From the NCBI RefSeq assembly GCF_963974425.1, contig NZ_CAXBCK010000010.1, positions 1 to 64,000 of the forward strand: a stretch of 64,000 nt of DNA, given 5' to 3'. The notes under the pieces are model-generated. The model saw nothing but the letters and a program-made list of their open reading frames with translations, searched no databases and was not told the DNA's origin. Origin of the DNA: Marixanthomonas sp963974425 (GTDB lineage Bacteria > Bacteroidota > Bacteroidia > Flavobacteriales > Flavobacteriaceae). A program made the position numbers and the translations under genes. Below, piece after piece: positions 9,295-18,165 of this stretch; within the stretch, counting starts at the first letter, position 1; every line of letters starts with the position of its first letter.

Positions 9295-10416
9295 ATGAGA
9301 CGATTATTAGTTACATTACTTACAGCAACATTATTGATTTCCTGTGCAGGTGATAGCAATACATTCACCCTTAAAGGCACAGCCAATAACTTTGATGACG
9401 GCACCGAAGTATATGTTTACAGTATCAAAGACAGCAACCAACCCAAGGTAATAGACACACTTACCATAAAAAATGGCACTTTTGAGGGCACGTATCCAAA
9501 GAGTGATAGCATTTCTGTTAACTATATTAACGTAGAAGGTGTTCAGGCAAATATTGTTTATTTTCCTGAAAACGAAGATATGAATGCCACGCTTTATAAA
9601 GACAGCATTGGCTCTTCTTTTGTTTCTGGAGGAAAACAAAATGAAGCTTTTACTTCTTTTTCTGAAAAAATGCGAACTATCAACGAGAAGAAACAAGCTC
9701 AAATGAAAGAGTTTAGGTCTGCTCAACAAAGTAGCGATGTAGCTACCATTAAACAAATTCAGCAAGAAAATGCGGCTTTAACAAAAGAAGAAACTGAATT
9801 TAAAAAGGAATTTATAAAGAACAATAAAAATTCTCTTTTTTCGGTAATGCTTCTTTCTGAAATGATTTCTCGTAAAGAGATGAATGCTGAAGAAGCAAGC
9901 GAGGTATTAAACAATCTTTCTCCAAAAGTAGCTGCCTCTCCTATTGTTACGCAAGTTGAAGCAATGATTGCAAATGCTAGAAAAGCAGATATCGGCTCAA
10001 TAGCTCCAAACTTTAGTGCTCCTACTCCAGAGGGCGAAACATTATCCTTAAAAGATGCAATGGGAAAATATACCATTATTGATTTCTGGGCATCTTGGTG
10101 TAAACCTTGTAGAATTGAAAACCCTAATGTGGTTAAGGTTTATGAAAAGTACCATGACAAGGGGCTGAACATTATAAGTGTTTCATTAGACCGTCAAAAA
10201 CAAAAAGACAAATGGATAAAAGCCATAGCCGATGATAATATGGATTGGCACCACGTATCAAACCTACAATTTTGGCAAGACCCCATTGCAAGACAATATA
10301 ACGTTAGAGCGATTCCGGCTACATTCCTTTTAGATGAAAACGGAAAGATTATCGATAAAGATTTACGCGGTCCTGCTCTAGGGGCCAAAATGGAATCATT
10401 GTTAGGTAGTGAATAA
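9295..10416 (+). CDS. TlpA-family thiol-disulfide lipoprotein with DUF4369-like N-terminus
   Basis: 373 residues from ATG 9295; an earlier in-frame ATG at 9238 is rejected because it would bury the lipoprotein signal MRRLLVTLLTATLLISC (Cys17). A TAnnTTTG-type box (TATTTTTG) just upstream fits the shorter start. The N-terminal part (about 20-120) resembles the DUF4369 domain, followed by a charged helical stretch. The C-terminal thioredoxin fold carries WASWCKPC with active cysteines 269 and 272. Proteins of this type sit in the periplasm on a membrane and exchange disulfides, often to reduce extracytoplasmic proteins or cytochrome apoproteins. The partner here is not known. A strong bidirectional terminator follows. 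Confidence 0.88.
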   Translation: MRRLLVTLLTATLLISCAGDSNTFTLKGTANNFDDGTEVYVYSIKDSNQPKVIDTLTIKNGTFEGTYPKSDSISVNYINVEGVQANIVYFPENEDMNATLYKDSIGSSFVSGGKQNEAFTSFSEKMRTINEKKQAQMKEFRSAQQSSDVATIKQIQQENAALTKEETEFKKEFIKNNKNSLFSVMLLSEMISRKEMNAEEASEVLNNLSPKVAASPIVTQVEAMIANARKADIGSIAPNFSAPTPEGETLSLKDAMGKYTIIDFWASWCKPCRIENPNVVKVYEKYHDKGLNIISVSLDRQKQKDKWIKAIADDNMDWHHVSNLQFWQDPIARQYNVRAIPATFLLDENGKIIDKDLRGPALGAKMESLLGSE

Positions 10417-10438
10417 TTAAACACTAATACTACAAAAT

Positions 10439-10475
10439 AAAAAGCCTTGAAACAAAACTAGTTTCAAGGCTTTTT
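10439..10475. terminator. Bidirectional intrinsic terminator
   Basis: A perfect 15-bp inverted repeat, AAAAAGCCTTGAAAC and its complement, flanks a 7-base loop, with A and T runs on the two sides. It lies between the convergent TlpA-like gene and SIMPL gene, so it can end both transcripts. Confidence 0.92.
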
Positions 10476-10494
10476 ATTTGATTTGACTTGCATT

Positions 10495-11184
10495 CTAATT
10501 TAATAAAAAGCTAATATTTACTGTTGCTTTTAATTTAATTTCTCCGGGTGCGAGTGGTTGTTGACCACCAGAAGCGTCATTTTCCATCATAGCCGATTTA
10601 TACATTCTTGGTTGCGGATAATCGGGTTGTTGAAATTCACTGATCAACACCGCTTTACCGATGGATTGATTCAATACACTTGCATATTCCTCTGCCTTCA
10701 TTTTAGCGTTTTCAACTGCTTTTTTTCTAGCTTGTGCTTTTAATTCATCTTCATTTGAAGCCGAAAAACTTACTCCATCAATACGGTTAATACCACTTTG
10801 TAATAAACCATTCATTAAATCTTCATATTTTGAAAGATCTTTCAACTTAATTGAAATTGCTTGGTTCGCACTATAATTATATGTTTTACTGTTATAATCA
10901 TAATTTTTGTTCAATCGTATGTATTCTGTTCTTACATCTTTCTCATCGATACCCATTTTCTTTATAAATGATAATACTTTTGAAACGGTACGGTCATTTT
11001 CTTGTTTAATTATGGTTGCATCTTTTCCGGTGTTTTCTACACGAATATCTATGTTAGCTTCATCTGGAACAGTATTTATAATCCCTTCGCCAGTAACTGA
11101 TACCGTAGGTGTTGATGTATTTTGAGCGTGTGTCATCATAGTAGTTGTTAAGAGAATAACTAAAATTTGAAATGTTTTTTTCAT
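10495..11184 (-). CDS. SIMPL-domain (DUF541/YggE-like) secreted protein
   Basis: 229 residues. A signal peptide (MKKTFQILVILLTTTMMTHAQ) precedes the mature region, which starts with the family-typical PTVSVTGEGIINTVPDEA and continues with VEN, KKMGIDEKDVRTEYI and a later ARKKAVENAKMKAEEYA helix. The fold is that of the SIMPL/YggE family, periplasmic or surface proteins with no assigned enzymatic reaction; E. coli YggE has been linked to oxidative stress. The start lies 11 bases after the stop of the rhomboid gene, so the two probably form an operon. Confidence 0.88.
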   Translation of the reverse strand: MKKTFQILVILLTTTMMTHAQNTSTPTVSVTGEGIINTVPDEANIDIRVENTGKDATIIKQENDRTVSKVLSFIKKMGIDEKDVRTEYIRLNKNYDYNSKTYNYSANQAISIKLKDLSKYEDLMNGLLQSGINRIDGVSFSASNEDELKAQARKKAVENAKMKAEEYASVLNQSIGKAVLISEFQQPDYPQPRMYKSAMMENDASGGQQPLAPGEIKLKATVNISFLLN

Positions 11185-11195
11185 AATGTTCTTTT

Positions 11196-11846
11196 TTAAA
11201 TTTTTCCGAGTTTATGTAATACAAATAATAAAATAATAGGAATGGCCAATACGGCAACAATCCACAATTGCGTTTGCAATAATATAGGTGCAAATGCAAT
11301 AGTTAAAACATACCCTGCAATAGCCCCGCCAAAGTGTGCATAGTGACCAATATTTCCTAATCTACTTTTCATTCCGTAGATAGAATACAGTAAATACAGG
11401 ATGCCAAAAATCCAAGCAGGAATGGCGATTGGAATAAAAAACAAGTACAACCCCATATCGGGATAAAATAAAATTGCAGAATACAAAACCCCCGTAACGG
11501 CTCCACTTGCTCCTACTGCACTGTAATGGTATTCTTCTTTATGAAAAAAGAAGGACAGTAAATTCCCTACAATCAAACTTGCCAAATAAATCAATACAAA
11601 CTTGATTACCCCAACCGAACTGATTACGACATTGGCAAAAAAGAATAGGGTAAACATATTAAAAAACAAATGTGACCAATCTGCGTGTAAAAAGCCCGAA
11701 CTTGCCATTCGTATTTGTTCTCCGCGACGTATTCCGGCTATGTTAAATTTATACTTTTCAAAAAAAGAAAAATCATTAAAGCCTTTTATTGAGATAATTA
11801 CATTGGCTGCAATGATTATAATGGTTGCAATATGAAGTTCTGGCAT
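11196..11846 (-). CDS. Rhomboid-family intramembrane serine protease
   Basis: 216 residues, mostly hydrophobic, with about six membrane segments. It has the rhomboid signature: HADWSHLFFNMFTLFFF (54-70), the catalytic serine in GASG (Ser114) and the catalytic histidine in HFGG (His171), which form the membrane-embedded Ser-His dyad. It would cleave membrane-anchored substrates, but none can be named. It is probably co-transcribed with the SIMPL protein gene. Its 5' end faces the acyltransferase gene, whose promoter lies just outside this gene. Confidence 0.9.
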   Translation of the reverse strand: MPELHIATIIIIAANVIISIKGFNDFSFFEKYKFNIAGIRRGEQIRMASSGFLHADWSHLFFNMFTLFFFANVVISSVGVIKFVLIYLASLIVGNLLSFFFHKEEYHYSAVGASGAVTGVLYSAILFYPDMGLYLFFIPIAIPAWIFGILYLLYSIYGMKSRLGNIGHYAHFGGAIAGYVLTIAFAPILLQTQLWIVAVLAIPIILLFVLHKLGKI

Positions 11847-11869
11847 ATCTTTTCAGTAAAATTAAACGG

Positions 11870-11898
11870 TTGTTATGCAATAAAATTAGTTAGTTTTG
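11870..11898 (+). promoter_or_regulatory. Bacteroidota-type promoter of the acyltransferase gene
   Basis: TTG at 11870-11872 and TAGTTTTG at 11891-11898 with an 18-base spacer match the Bacteroidota -33/-7 pattern. It lies downstream of ATG 11832 and so supports the start at 11913. Confidence 0.55.
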
Positions 11899-11912
11899 TA
11901 GTAAAATCACCT

Positions 11913-12782
11913 ATGCAAAGGCTACTTTATTATTTGTTGTACCCCATACTTTGGCTAGTTTCTATTCTACCCATGTGGCTATTATATATCAAATCGTCAG
12001 CACTGTACATAATTACATATTATATAATTGGCTACCGAAAAAAAGTAGTTAAAAACAACTTAAATCTCGTTTTTCCAGACCATTCTTCGGAAGAAATAAA
12101 TCGTATAGCCAAAGGCTTTTACAAGCATTTATGTGATATTATTTTTGAAACCATAAAGAGTCTTACTATTTCTGAAAAAGTAATTAGCAAACGCTTTCAG
12201 TTTGAAAATTTAGAGCTGTTGGAAGAGTTGAAAGCAAAAGGAAAAAGTACTTTGCTTATGAGTGGTCATTATGCCAATTGGGAATGGATGGGGATTTTAA
12301 ACAAGAAAACAAGCTATAAATGTTACGCGGTTTATAAAAAACTAGATAATCCTTATTTTGATTCCCTCGTAAAAAACATTCGTGGACGTTTTGGGGCTGA
12401 AACAATCACCAATAAAAAGATAGTACCATTACTTTTTAGGAATGCGAAAAAAAATATAAACTCAGCAGCACTTATCCTCTCAGACCAATCCCCTAAAAAG
12501 AACGCGTACAAACATCGGGATACGTTTATGGGTATTGATGTTCCTGTTTTTACTGGTACCGAAGAACTTGCTAAAAGATTAGACTTCGCAGCTGTTTACT
12601 TAAAGATTAAAAAAATAAAAAGAGGCTATTATAAAGCTTCTTTTGAATTGCTTGCCGAAAACCCAAAAGAATACCCTGATTTTGAAATCACCCGAATGTT
12701 TTTAACGGAGATTGAAAACCAAATTAAAGAGCAACCAGAGTTTTACCTCTGGTCGCATAAACGTTGGAAGCACCGGTTGTAA
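11913..12782 (+). CDS. LpxL/HtrB-family lipid acyltransferase
   Basis: 289 residues from ATG 11913. A longer frame from ATG 11832 overlaps the rhomboid gene and starts before the likely promoter, and the family usually begins close to the hydrophobic segment seen here (LLYYLLYPILWLVSILP). The acyltransferase motif is HYANWE (His119, Glu124), the HX4(D/E) pair, followed by the block DQSPKKNAYK and FMG...VPVFTG typical of lipid A secondary acyltransferases. It likely adds an acyl chain to lipid A or a related lipid at the inner membrane. It is a single gene, followed by a structured non-coding element. Confidence 0.85.
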   Translation: MQRLLYYLLYPILWLVSILPMWLLYIKSSALYIITYYIIGYRKKVVKNNLNLVFPDHSSEEINRIAKGFYKHLCDIIFETIKSLTISEKVISKRFQFENLELLEELKAKGKSTLLMSGHYANWEWMGILNKKTSYKCYAVYKKLDNPYFDSLVKNIRGRFGAETITNKKIVPLLFRNAKKNINSAALILSDQSPKKNAYKHRDTFMGIDVPVFTGTEELAKRLDFAAVYLKIKKIKRGYYKASFELLAENPKEYPDFEITRMFLTEIENQIKEQPEFYLWSHKRWKHRL

Positions 12783-12842
12783 GTACGAGTTTTAAGATAC
12801 AACTTTCAAGGTACTAATGACGATTTAGCCGCAATTTATTGC

Positions 12843-12992
12843 CAAAGGTGGCTGAGTGATTCCGCTGAAAAGCGGAATTGTATCGAAGCAACCGCCAGAC
12901 GAATTAGAATTGTCTTCGATAAAATTTTATGGAATCAAGGTTTGACAGTTTTATTGCTATACTTGCACCATAAAATCACTCAGACACCCTTG
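12843..12992. other. Structured 150-base element with long closing helix and three internal hairpins
   Basis: The ends pair over 17 positions with two single mismatches (12843-12861 with 12974-12992). Inside are a GAAA-capped hairpin with stem TTCCGCT/AGCGGAA (12860-12877), an 8-bp pair TATCGAAG/CTTCGATA (12881-12888 with 12914-12921) and TTTTATGG/CCATAAAA (12925-12932 with 12968-12975). The helices overlap by one or two bases at their borders. No open frame fills it. It may be a structured RNA, or a small mobile element whose ends are terminal inverted repeats; no target duplication is visible. Confidence 0.55.
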
Positions 12993-13045
12993 AATTAAGA
13001 TGTGGGTTTTGCCTTAAAAGTTTATCAACTCATAACTAACATAAC

Positions 13046-14431
13046 CTACCCCGCAATCGCCTTAATTTCTGTAATAAAGCGATCTGCTAAAGTATCGGCA
13101 TCTTTCTGTGATGGCCCTTCCGTATAGATTCTAATGATTGGTTCTGTGTTCGATTTGCGAAGATGAACCCAATTTTCAGCAAAATCTATTTTAACGCCGT
13201 CAAGCGTATTAATTTCTTCTGAAGCATACTTACTTTCAATCGATTTCAGAATTTTATCTACATCTAATTGAGGGGTTAGCTCAATTTTTTTCTTACTCAT
13301 ATAATATGATGGGTAGTGATTCCTGAGTTCACTTACTGCAATTTTTTCTTCAGCTAAGTGACTCAAAAATAGAGCGACTCCTACCAAGCTATCCCTTCCG
13401 TAGTGTAATTCTGGATAAATAATACCGCCATTTCCTTCGCCTCCTATCACGGCTTTCGTGTCTTTCATTTTCTGAACCACATTCACTTCACCAACAGCAC
13501 TTGCAGTATACGTTCCGTTGTGTTTTTCGGTAACATCGCGCAAGGCACGAGAAGAAGACATATTGCTAACGGTATTTCCCGGATTGTGCTGTAGCACATA
13601 ATCTGCAACGGCAACCAAGGTATATTCTTCACCAAACATTTCGCCTTTTTCGTCTACAAAAGCCAATCTGTCAACATCGGGATCTACCACAATACCAAAA
13701 TCGGCGTTTTCATCTACTACTTTTTTCATTAAATCGGTAAGGTGCTCTTTTAAAGGCTCTGGATTATGTGGAAACTCACCCGTAGGTTCACAAAATAACT
13801 CTACAGCTTGAACGCCCAACGCTTTAAGTAATAATGGGATTGCAATACCACCCGTTGAATTTACGCCATCGACAACCACTTTAAAATTTGCTTTTTTAAT
13901 AGCTGAAACATTTACCAAAGGTAATTCCAGTATCTCATCAATATGTAAGTCGATATACGCATCGTTTGTAGTTATTTCTCCTAAGTCGTCTACTTCAGAG
14001 AAATTGATGTTTTCGGCTTCAGCAATATTCAAGATTTCTTGTCCGGCTTCAGCATTTAAAAACTCACCGTCTTTATTTAATAACTTTAGCGCATTCCATT
14101 GTTTGGGATTATGGCTTGCTGTTAAAATAATACCGCCATCTGCATGTTCCATCACCACAGCCATTTCAACTGTTGGTGTTGTTGATAGGTTAAGATCAAT
14201 TACGTGGATTCCCATCCCCACTAGGGTATTCATAACCAATTGTTGAACCATCTCGCCAGAAATACGGGCATCACGCCCTACAACTACACGGTATTCTTCT
14301 TTCTGTCGTTGTTTTTTCACCCAACTGCCATAAGCCGCTGCATACTTTACAGCATCAATTGGAGTTAAATTTTCACCTTGCGAACCGCCAATGGTTCCAC
14401 GTATTCCCGAAATAGATTTTATCAATGTCAT
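13046..14431 (-). CDS. glmM: Phosphoglucosamine mutase
   Basis: 461 residues, the usual length. It interconverts glucosamine-6-phosphate and glucosamine-1-phosphate for UDP-GlcNAc synthesis, feeding peptidoglycan and lipid A. Motifs in order: the phosphoserine loop TASHNP (Ser106), the metal loop DPDVDRLAF, the sugar-binding GEGNGG and the C-terminal phosphate-binding RKSNTEP. Some Bacteroidota genomes use one enzyme as both phosphomannomutase and phosphoglucosamine mutase, so sugar specificity is not fixed by sequence. It is a single gene, divergent from the ACP phosphodiesterase gene by 72 bases. Confidence 0.88.
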   Translation of the reverse strand: MTLIKSISGIRGTIGGSQGENLTPIDAVKYAAAYGSWVKKQRQKEEYRVVVGRDARISGEMVQQLVMNTLVGMGIHVIDLNLSTTPTVEMAVVMEHADGGIILTASHNPKQWNALKLLNKDGEFLNAEAGQEILNIAEAENINFSEVDDLGEITTNDAYIDLHIDEILELPLVNVSAIKKANFKVVVDGVNSTGGIAIPLLLKALGVQAVELFCEPTGEFPHNPEPLKEHLTDLMKKVVDENADFGIVVDPDVDRLAFVDEKGEMFGEEYTLVAVADYVLQHNPGNTVSNMSSSRALRDVTEKHNGTYTASAVGEVNVVQKMKDTKAVIGGEGNGGIIYPELHYGRDSLVGVALFLSHLAEEKIAVSELRNHYPSYYMSKKKIELTPQLDVDKILKSIESKYASEEINTLDGVKIDFAENWVHLRKSNTEPIIRIYTEGPSQKDADTLADRFITEIKAIAG

Positions 14432-14503
14432 GAGTTCAAATTTTTAAGCAAATATACTTTTTTTAAGATGCATTACTACCTCATGATTTTGTAAATTGTA
14501 CCG

Positions 14504-15088
14504 ATGAATTTTTTAGCACACATCTATCTTTCTAGTGAAGATGAAGGTATAACCATAGGAAACTTCATTGCCGATGGCATTAAAGGTAAAAAGTATAAAA
14601 AATATCCTTCTAACATTCAGAAAGGTATTTTATTACATCGTGAGATAGACACCTTTACTGATAGTCATCCTACGGTACGGCAAAGTACAGCGAGACTTCA
14701 CGAGAACTACAGTCACTACAGCGGAGTAATTGTCGATATTCTATACGATCACTTTTTAGCTAAAAATTGGAACCAATATCATAAGCTTCCACTAGATGTG
14801 TATGTAGAAAATTTTTATGATTTACTTCGGAGTAACTTTGCAATGCTACCTACACGCATTCAACGTATGATGCCGTATATGATTGCAGACAATTGGTTGT
14901 TGAGCTATGCTACCGTTCGTGGTATTAGCACCATTTTAGACCAAATGAATGTTCGCACCAAAGGAAAATCTAAAATGAATTTTGCCGTATTGGAACTCGA
15001 ACAATATTACGATGAATTTGAAGCCGAATTCACTTCCTTTTTTGATGAGCTAATACTATTTTCAGAAGAAAAACTAAAAGAATTATGA
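14504..15088 (+). CDS. Acyl-carrier-protein phosphodiesterase (AcpH/DUF479 type)
   Basis: 194 residues with the family opening MNFLAHIYLS, then GNFIADGIKG, LLHREIDTFTDSHP and IVDILYDHFLA, which carry the HD-like metal ligands. It removes the 4'-phosphopantetheine group from holo-ACP in the cytoplasm. Its stop overlaps the start of the ggt gene (ATGA, 15085-15088), so the two are translationally coupled, although no metabolic link between them is obvious. Confidence 0.88.
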   Translation: MNFLAHIYLSSEDEGITIGNFIADGIKGKKYKKYPSNIQKGILLHREIDTFTDSHPTVRQSTARLHENYSHYSGVIVDILYDHFLAKNWNQYHKLPLDVYVENFYDLLRSNFAMLPTRIQRMMPYMIADNWLLSYATVRGISTILDQMNVRTKGKSKMNFAVLELEQYYDEFEAEFTSFFDELILFSEEKLKEL

Positions 15089-16815
15089 AAGCACTCCCCT
15101 ATCTTTTTTTCTTTTTACTAATTATATCGTGTAAAGAAGTACCTCAAGTAAAAGAACTTCAAGAAGAAACCAAACAAGAAATAACAAAAAAGCCTGTAAA
15201 GAAAGCAGTCATTGCCGATAGTGCTATGGTTGTTTCTGCTCGTGAAGAAGCTTCAAAAATTGGAGTCGAAATCTTAAAAAAAGGTGGTAATGCTTTTGAT
15301 GCGATGATCGCTACCGAAATGGCACTGGCCGTAACCTATCCCTATGCAGGAAATCTGGGTGGTGGCGGATTTATAGTGTACAGAACCCAATACGGCGAAT
15401 TAGGAAGCATCGATTACCGTGAAAAAGCTCCCAAGAGGGCTAGCCGCGATATGTATTTGGATGAAAATGGAGTGTACAATACCGAAGAAAGTAAAACAGG
15501 AGGTTTGGCTGTTGGCGTTCCAGGAACCATTGCTGGTATTTTTGCAGTTCATGAAAAACTGGGTTCTTTACCTATGGAAGTTATTTTACAACCAGTAATA
15601 GACCTCGCTACAAATGGGTTTTCATTAACCGAAAGCCAAGTAAAGCGTTTTAACGAGTACGGTCCTATTTTTAAAAAAGTAAATAGTGAAGAATCCATCT
15701 ACACTAAAACCTATAGTGCCGGAGATACGTTAAAAAACAAAGCGTTGGCAAACACTTTATCTCGAATTGTAAAAAAGGGATTAGCTGGTTTTTATGAAGG
15801 GGAAACAGCAAAAACGTTAGTTAATTTTATTCAGAAAAAAGGAGGCATTATCACTCAAAAAGACCTTGAAAGCTATGAAGCTGAATGGCGCGAACCCGTT
15901 GTTTTTGAGTACAAAGATTTAAAAGTAATTTCCATGGGGCCTCCTTCAAGCGGTGGAGTTGTGTTGGGGCAGATTTTAAATATGATTGAGCCGTACCCCA
16001 TTGAAACGTATGGGCACAATTCGGCTAAATATATTCAATTACTTACCGAAGCAGAACGCAGAGCGTATGCAGATAGAAGTCATTATCTGGGCGATCCAGA
16101 TTTTATAACTATTCCCACCGATTCTTTATTATCAAAAAACTATGCAAAGCGAAGAATGGATAATTTTTCTTTTGAAGTCGCAACACCTTCAACGGAAATA
16201 AATCCTGGTAATGTACAAGGTTATGAAAGCACTGAAACAACGCATTATTCAATAGTTGATCAGTTAGGAAATGCTGTTGCAGTCACGACAACGCTAAATG
16301 CTGCTTTTGGTTCAAAATTATATGTAAAAGACTTGGGGTTTTTCTTAAACAATGAAATGGACGACTTTAGCGCCAAGCCAGGAGAACCTAATATGTTTGG
16401 CCTAATTGGTGGCGAAGCAAATGCCATAGAATCTCAAAAACGTATGTTAAGTTCTATGACGCCCACTATTATTGAAAAAAATGATAGCCTCTGGATGAGT
16501 GTTGGTACTCCGGGTGGCTCTACTATTATTACTTCTGTGTTGCAGACTATCCTAAATGTATCAGAATTTAATATGGACATGCAACAAGCTGTGGATGCCC
16601 CGCGTTTTCACCATCAATGGTTCCCAGATGAAATTATATTTGAACCTCAAGGGTTTTCAGAAAAATTAATGGATAGCCTACAAACAAAAGGTTATATTAT
16701 TAATAAAAAAGAGACTCCCGTTATAGGAAAAGTAGATGCTATTTTAGTATTACCAAATGGAAAATTAGAGGGTGGTGCCGATAAAAGAGGTGATGATACC
16801 GCCAAAGGTTTTTAA
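15085..16815 (+). CDS. ggt: Gamma-glutamyltransferase
   Basis: 576 residues. The N-terminus MKALPYLFFFLLIISC ends in a lipobox, so this is probably a lipoprotein in the periplasm or on the surface. It hydrolyses or transfers the gamma-glutamyl group of glutathione and related peptides. The precursor is expected to self-cleave before the TTHYS motif, with Thr385 becoming the nucleophile. Other family blocks seen are GNAFDAMIAT, GNLGGGGF, SSGGV and GTPGGSTI. Coupling with the upstream ACP phosphodiesterase gene is by a 4-base overlap. Confidence 0.92.
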   Translation: MKALPYLFFFLLIISCKEVPQVKELQEETKQEITKKPVKKAVIADSAMVVSAREEASKIGVEILKKGGNAFDAMIATEMALAVTYPYAGNLGGGGFIVYRTQYGELGSIDYREKAPKRASRDMYLDENGVYNTEESKTGGLAVGVPGTIAGIFAVHEKLGSLPMEVILQPVIDLATNGFSLTESQVKRFNEYGPIFKKVNSEESIYTKTYSAGDTLKNKALANTLSRIVKKGLAGFYEGETAKTLVNFIQKKGGIITQKDLESYEAEWREPVVFEYKDLKVISMGPPSSGGVVLGQILNMIEPYPIETYGHNSAKYIQLLTEAERRAYADRSHYLGDPDFITIPTDSLLSKNYAKRRMDNFSFEVATPSTEINPGNVQGYESTETTHYSIVDQLGNAVAVTTTLNAAFGSKLYVKDLGFFLNNEMDDFSAKPGEPNMFGLIGGEANAIESQKRMLSSMTPTIIEKNDSLWMSVGTPGGSTIITSVLQTILNVSEFNMDMQQAVDAPRFHHQWFPDEIIFEPQGFSEKLMDSLQTKGYIINKKETPVIGKVDAILVLPNGKLEGGADKRGDDTAKGF

Positions 16816-17067
16816 AATAAGCAGAAAACATCAACACTTAATCGATACTTTTTAACCTTATATCTAATTGTAAGTATTATACTACAATTTGTAAGAAAAT
16901 TAGTTAATTTTGAGAGAGTTAAATAAGTATAAAAAAAGCTGGGGAGCCTAAATTATATCACACAAAATTTTACCATTTATCTATTTTAATACAAGCCCTA
17001 CATTGTAGTTGGTTTGTCACGAGTTTCCTTTGCTTTTACACTAAAACTATTTATTTGCCGAGCCCCT

Positions 17068-18078
17068 ATGAAGAAGAGATCTTTTATTAAAGATTTACAC
17101 ACTCTCATTCCACTAGTGTTTAGTGGGCTTCTTTGTATTGGACTAACTTTTATTCTTTGGCAGAAAACTACCTTATTGCTTCAGTTTGAAAAACAATTAA
17201 TTGATCTTTCTCCAATATTTATTGCTATTAGTGGTTTTCTATCTGTTTTTATTTTGTTGTACTTAATCTTATTAACGGTTAATTTAAAAAAAGACAAAGA
17301 AATTGGAGTTAGTGGTATAGAAGTCTTAAACCAGAAAATGCATGCTTTTAGAGAAATCATAGAGATTTTACTTCAATCAAAAATGTGGTTACCTGGATTG
17401 AAGGAGTACATTGATGAAGAATTTTCCGGACTTACCTTTTTTCAAGTCAAAGAGTTTTATAAGGGAAAATCAAAATTAGCAATTGAGTTTTTACAAGAAA
17501 AAAACAATTATGCCGATACTGAAAATCTCTATCTAGAACTAAAATCACTAGTACAAACAGATGTAAAGCAAAAACACATCCCCGAAATTATTACTAAACC
17601 AGAATTTTATAAAAAAGACCTTATTCAAAAATGGTTAGAACATAAATGTGGGTCTGGACTGTGGTACTATTTTGGTTACAAATATGGAGCATATAAAGAC
17701 GCATTAGACCTTGAAGCTATCTACGAAAGGCATCAAGAAAAAATTATGATGCTTGCTAATTCTATAGATAGTAAAGAGTTTGAAGATTCATCATTTAATG
17801 AGGTTTTTTTATCAAAATTAGGAGAATACATGACCAATAACGTTTTACCAAAACTATATCAACTTCAAGAAAAATCATCAGAAAAACTTCCATCTATTTC
17901 TCGTTACTTATATGTTATCTTTTTAGTATTGGTGTTTTTTGGTGTGTTGCTTCCTTTGGCGTATTTTCTGTTCAGCCTAAGTATATTGTCATTAATTATT
18001 AGCTATGCATTTGTAATCAGTGTTGTTTTCTTTATAAGCACAACTTTTTTCCGCTTTTTGAATAACTCAATTAACTAA
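17068..18078 (+). CDS. Membrane protein of unknown function
   Basis: 336 residues from ATG 17068. An earlier ATG (17014) would add 18 residues of no special character; I prefer the later one because it places a basic MKKRSF before the first membrane helix. There are two N-terminal helices (about 15-32 and 45-70), a charged, helical middle of about 200 residues and two C-terminal helices (about 280-325). I recognise no family. It lies alone between ggt and uvrA, after a 252-base gap that contains a TAATTTTG box (16905-16912) but no other feature I can support. Confidence 0.7.
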   Translation: MKKRSFIKDLHTLIPLVFSGLLCIGLTFILWQKTTLLLQFEKQLIDLSPIFIAISGFLSVFILLYLILLTVNLKKDKEIGVSGIEVLNQKMHAFREIIEILLQSKMWLPGLKEYIDEEFSGLTFFQVKEFYKGKSKLAIEFLQEKNNYADTENLYLELKSLVQTDVKQKHIPEIITKPEFYKKDLIQKWLEHKCGSGLWYYFGYKYGAYKDALDLEAIYERHQEKIMMLANSIDSKEFEDSSFNEVFLSKLGEYMTNNVLPKLYQLQEKSSEKLPSISRYLYVIFLVLVFFGVLLPLAYFLFSLSILSLIISYAFVISVVFFISTTFFRFLNNSIN

Positions 18079-18151
18079 TAATGAGTTTTTTTTCTTCAGA
18101 AAAACATTAGAAGCAAGCCAAACCAAGTTCTAAAATTTCAGTTCAAATGAG

Positions 18152-18159
18152 TACCTTTG
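18152..18159 (+). promoter_or_regulatory. -7 box of uvrA, likely leaderless transcript
   Basis: TACCTTTG matches TAnnTTTG exactly and ends six bases before ATG 18166, so transcription should start at or next to the start codon. The -33 TTG is weak (TTC at 18128). Confidence 0.5.
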
Positions 18160-18165
18160 CAAACT

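Noticed and set aside
9331..9765. Open frame antisense to the TlpA lipoprotein gene
   Set aside because: The plus-strand frame has a lipobox, a thioredoxin motif and a promoter; the antisense frame has nothing recognisable.
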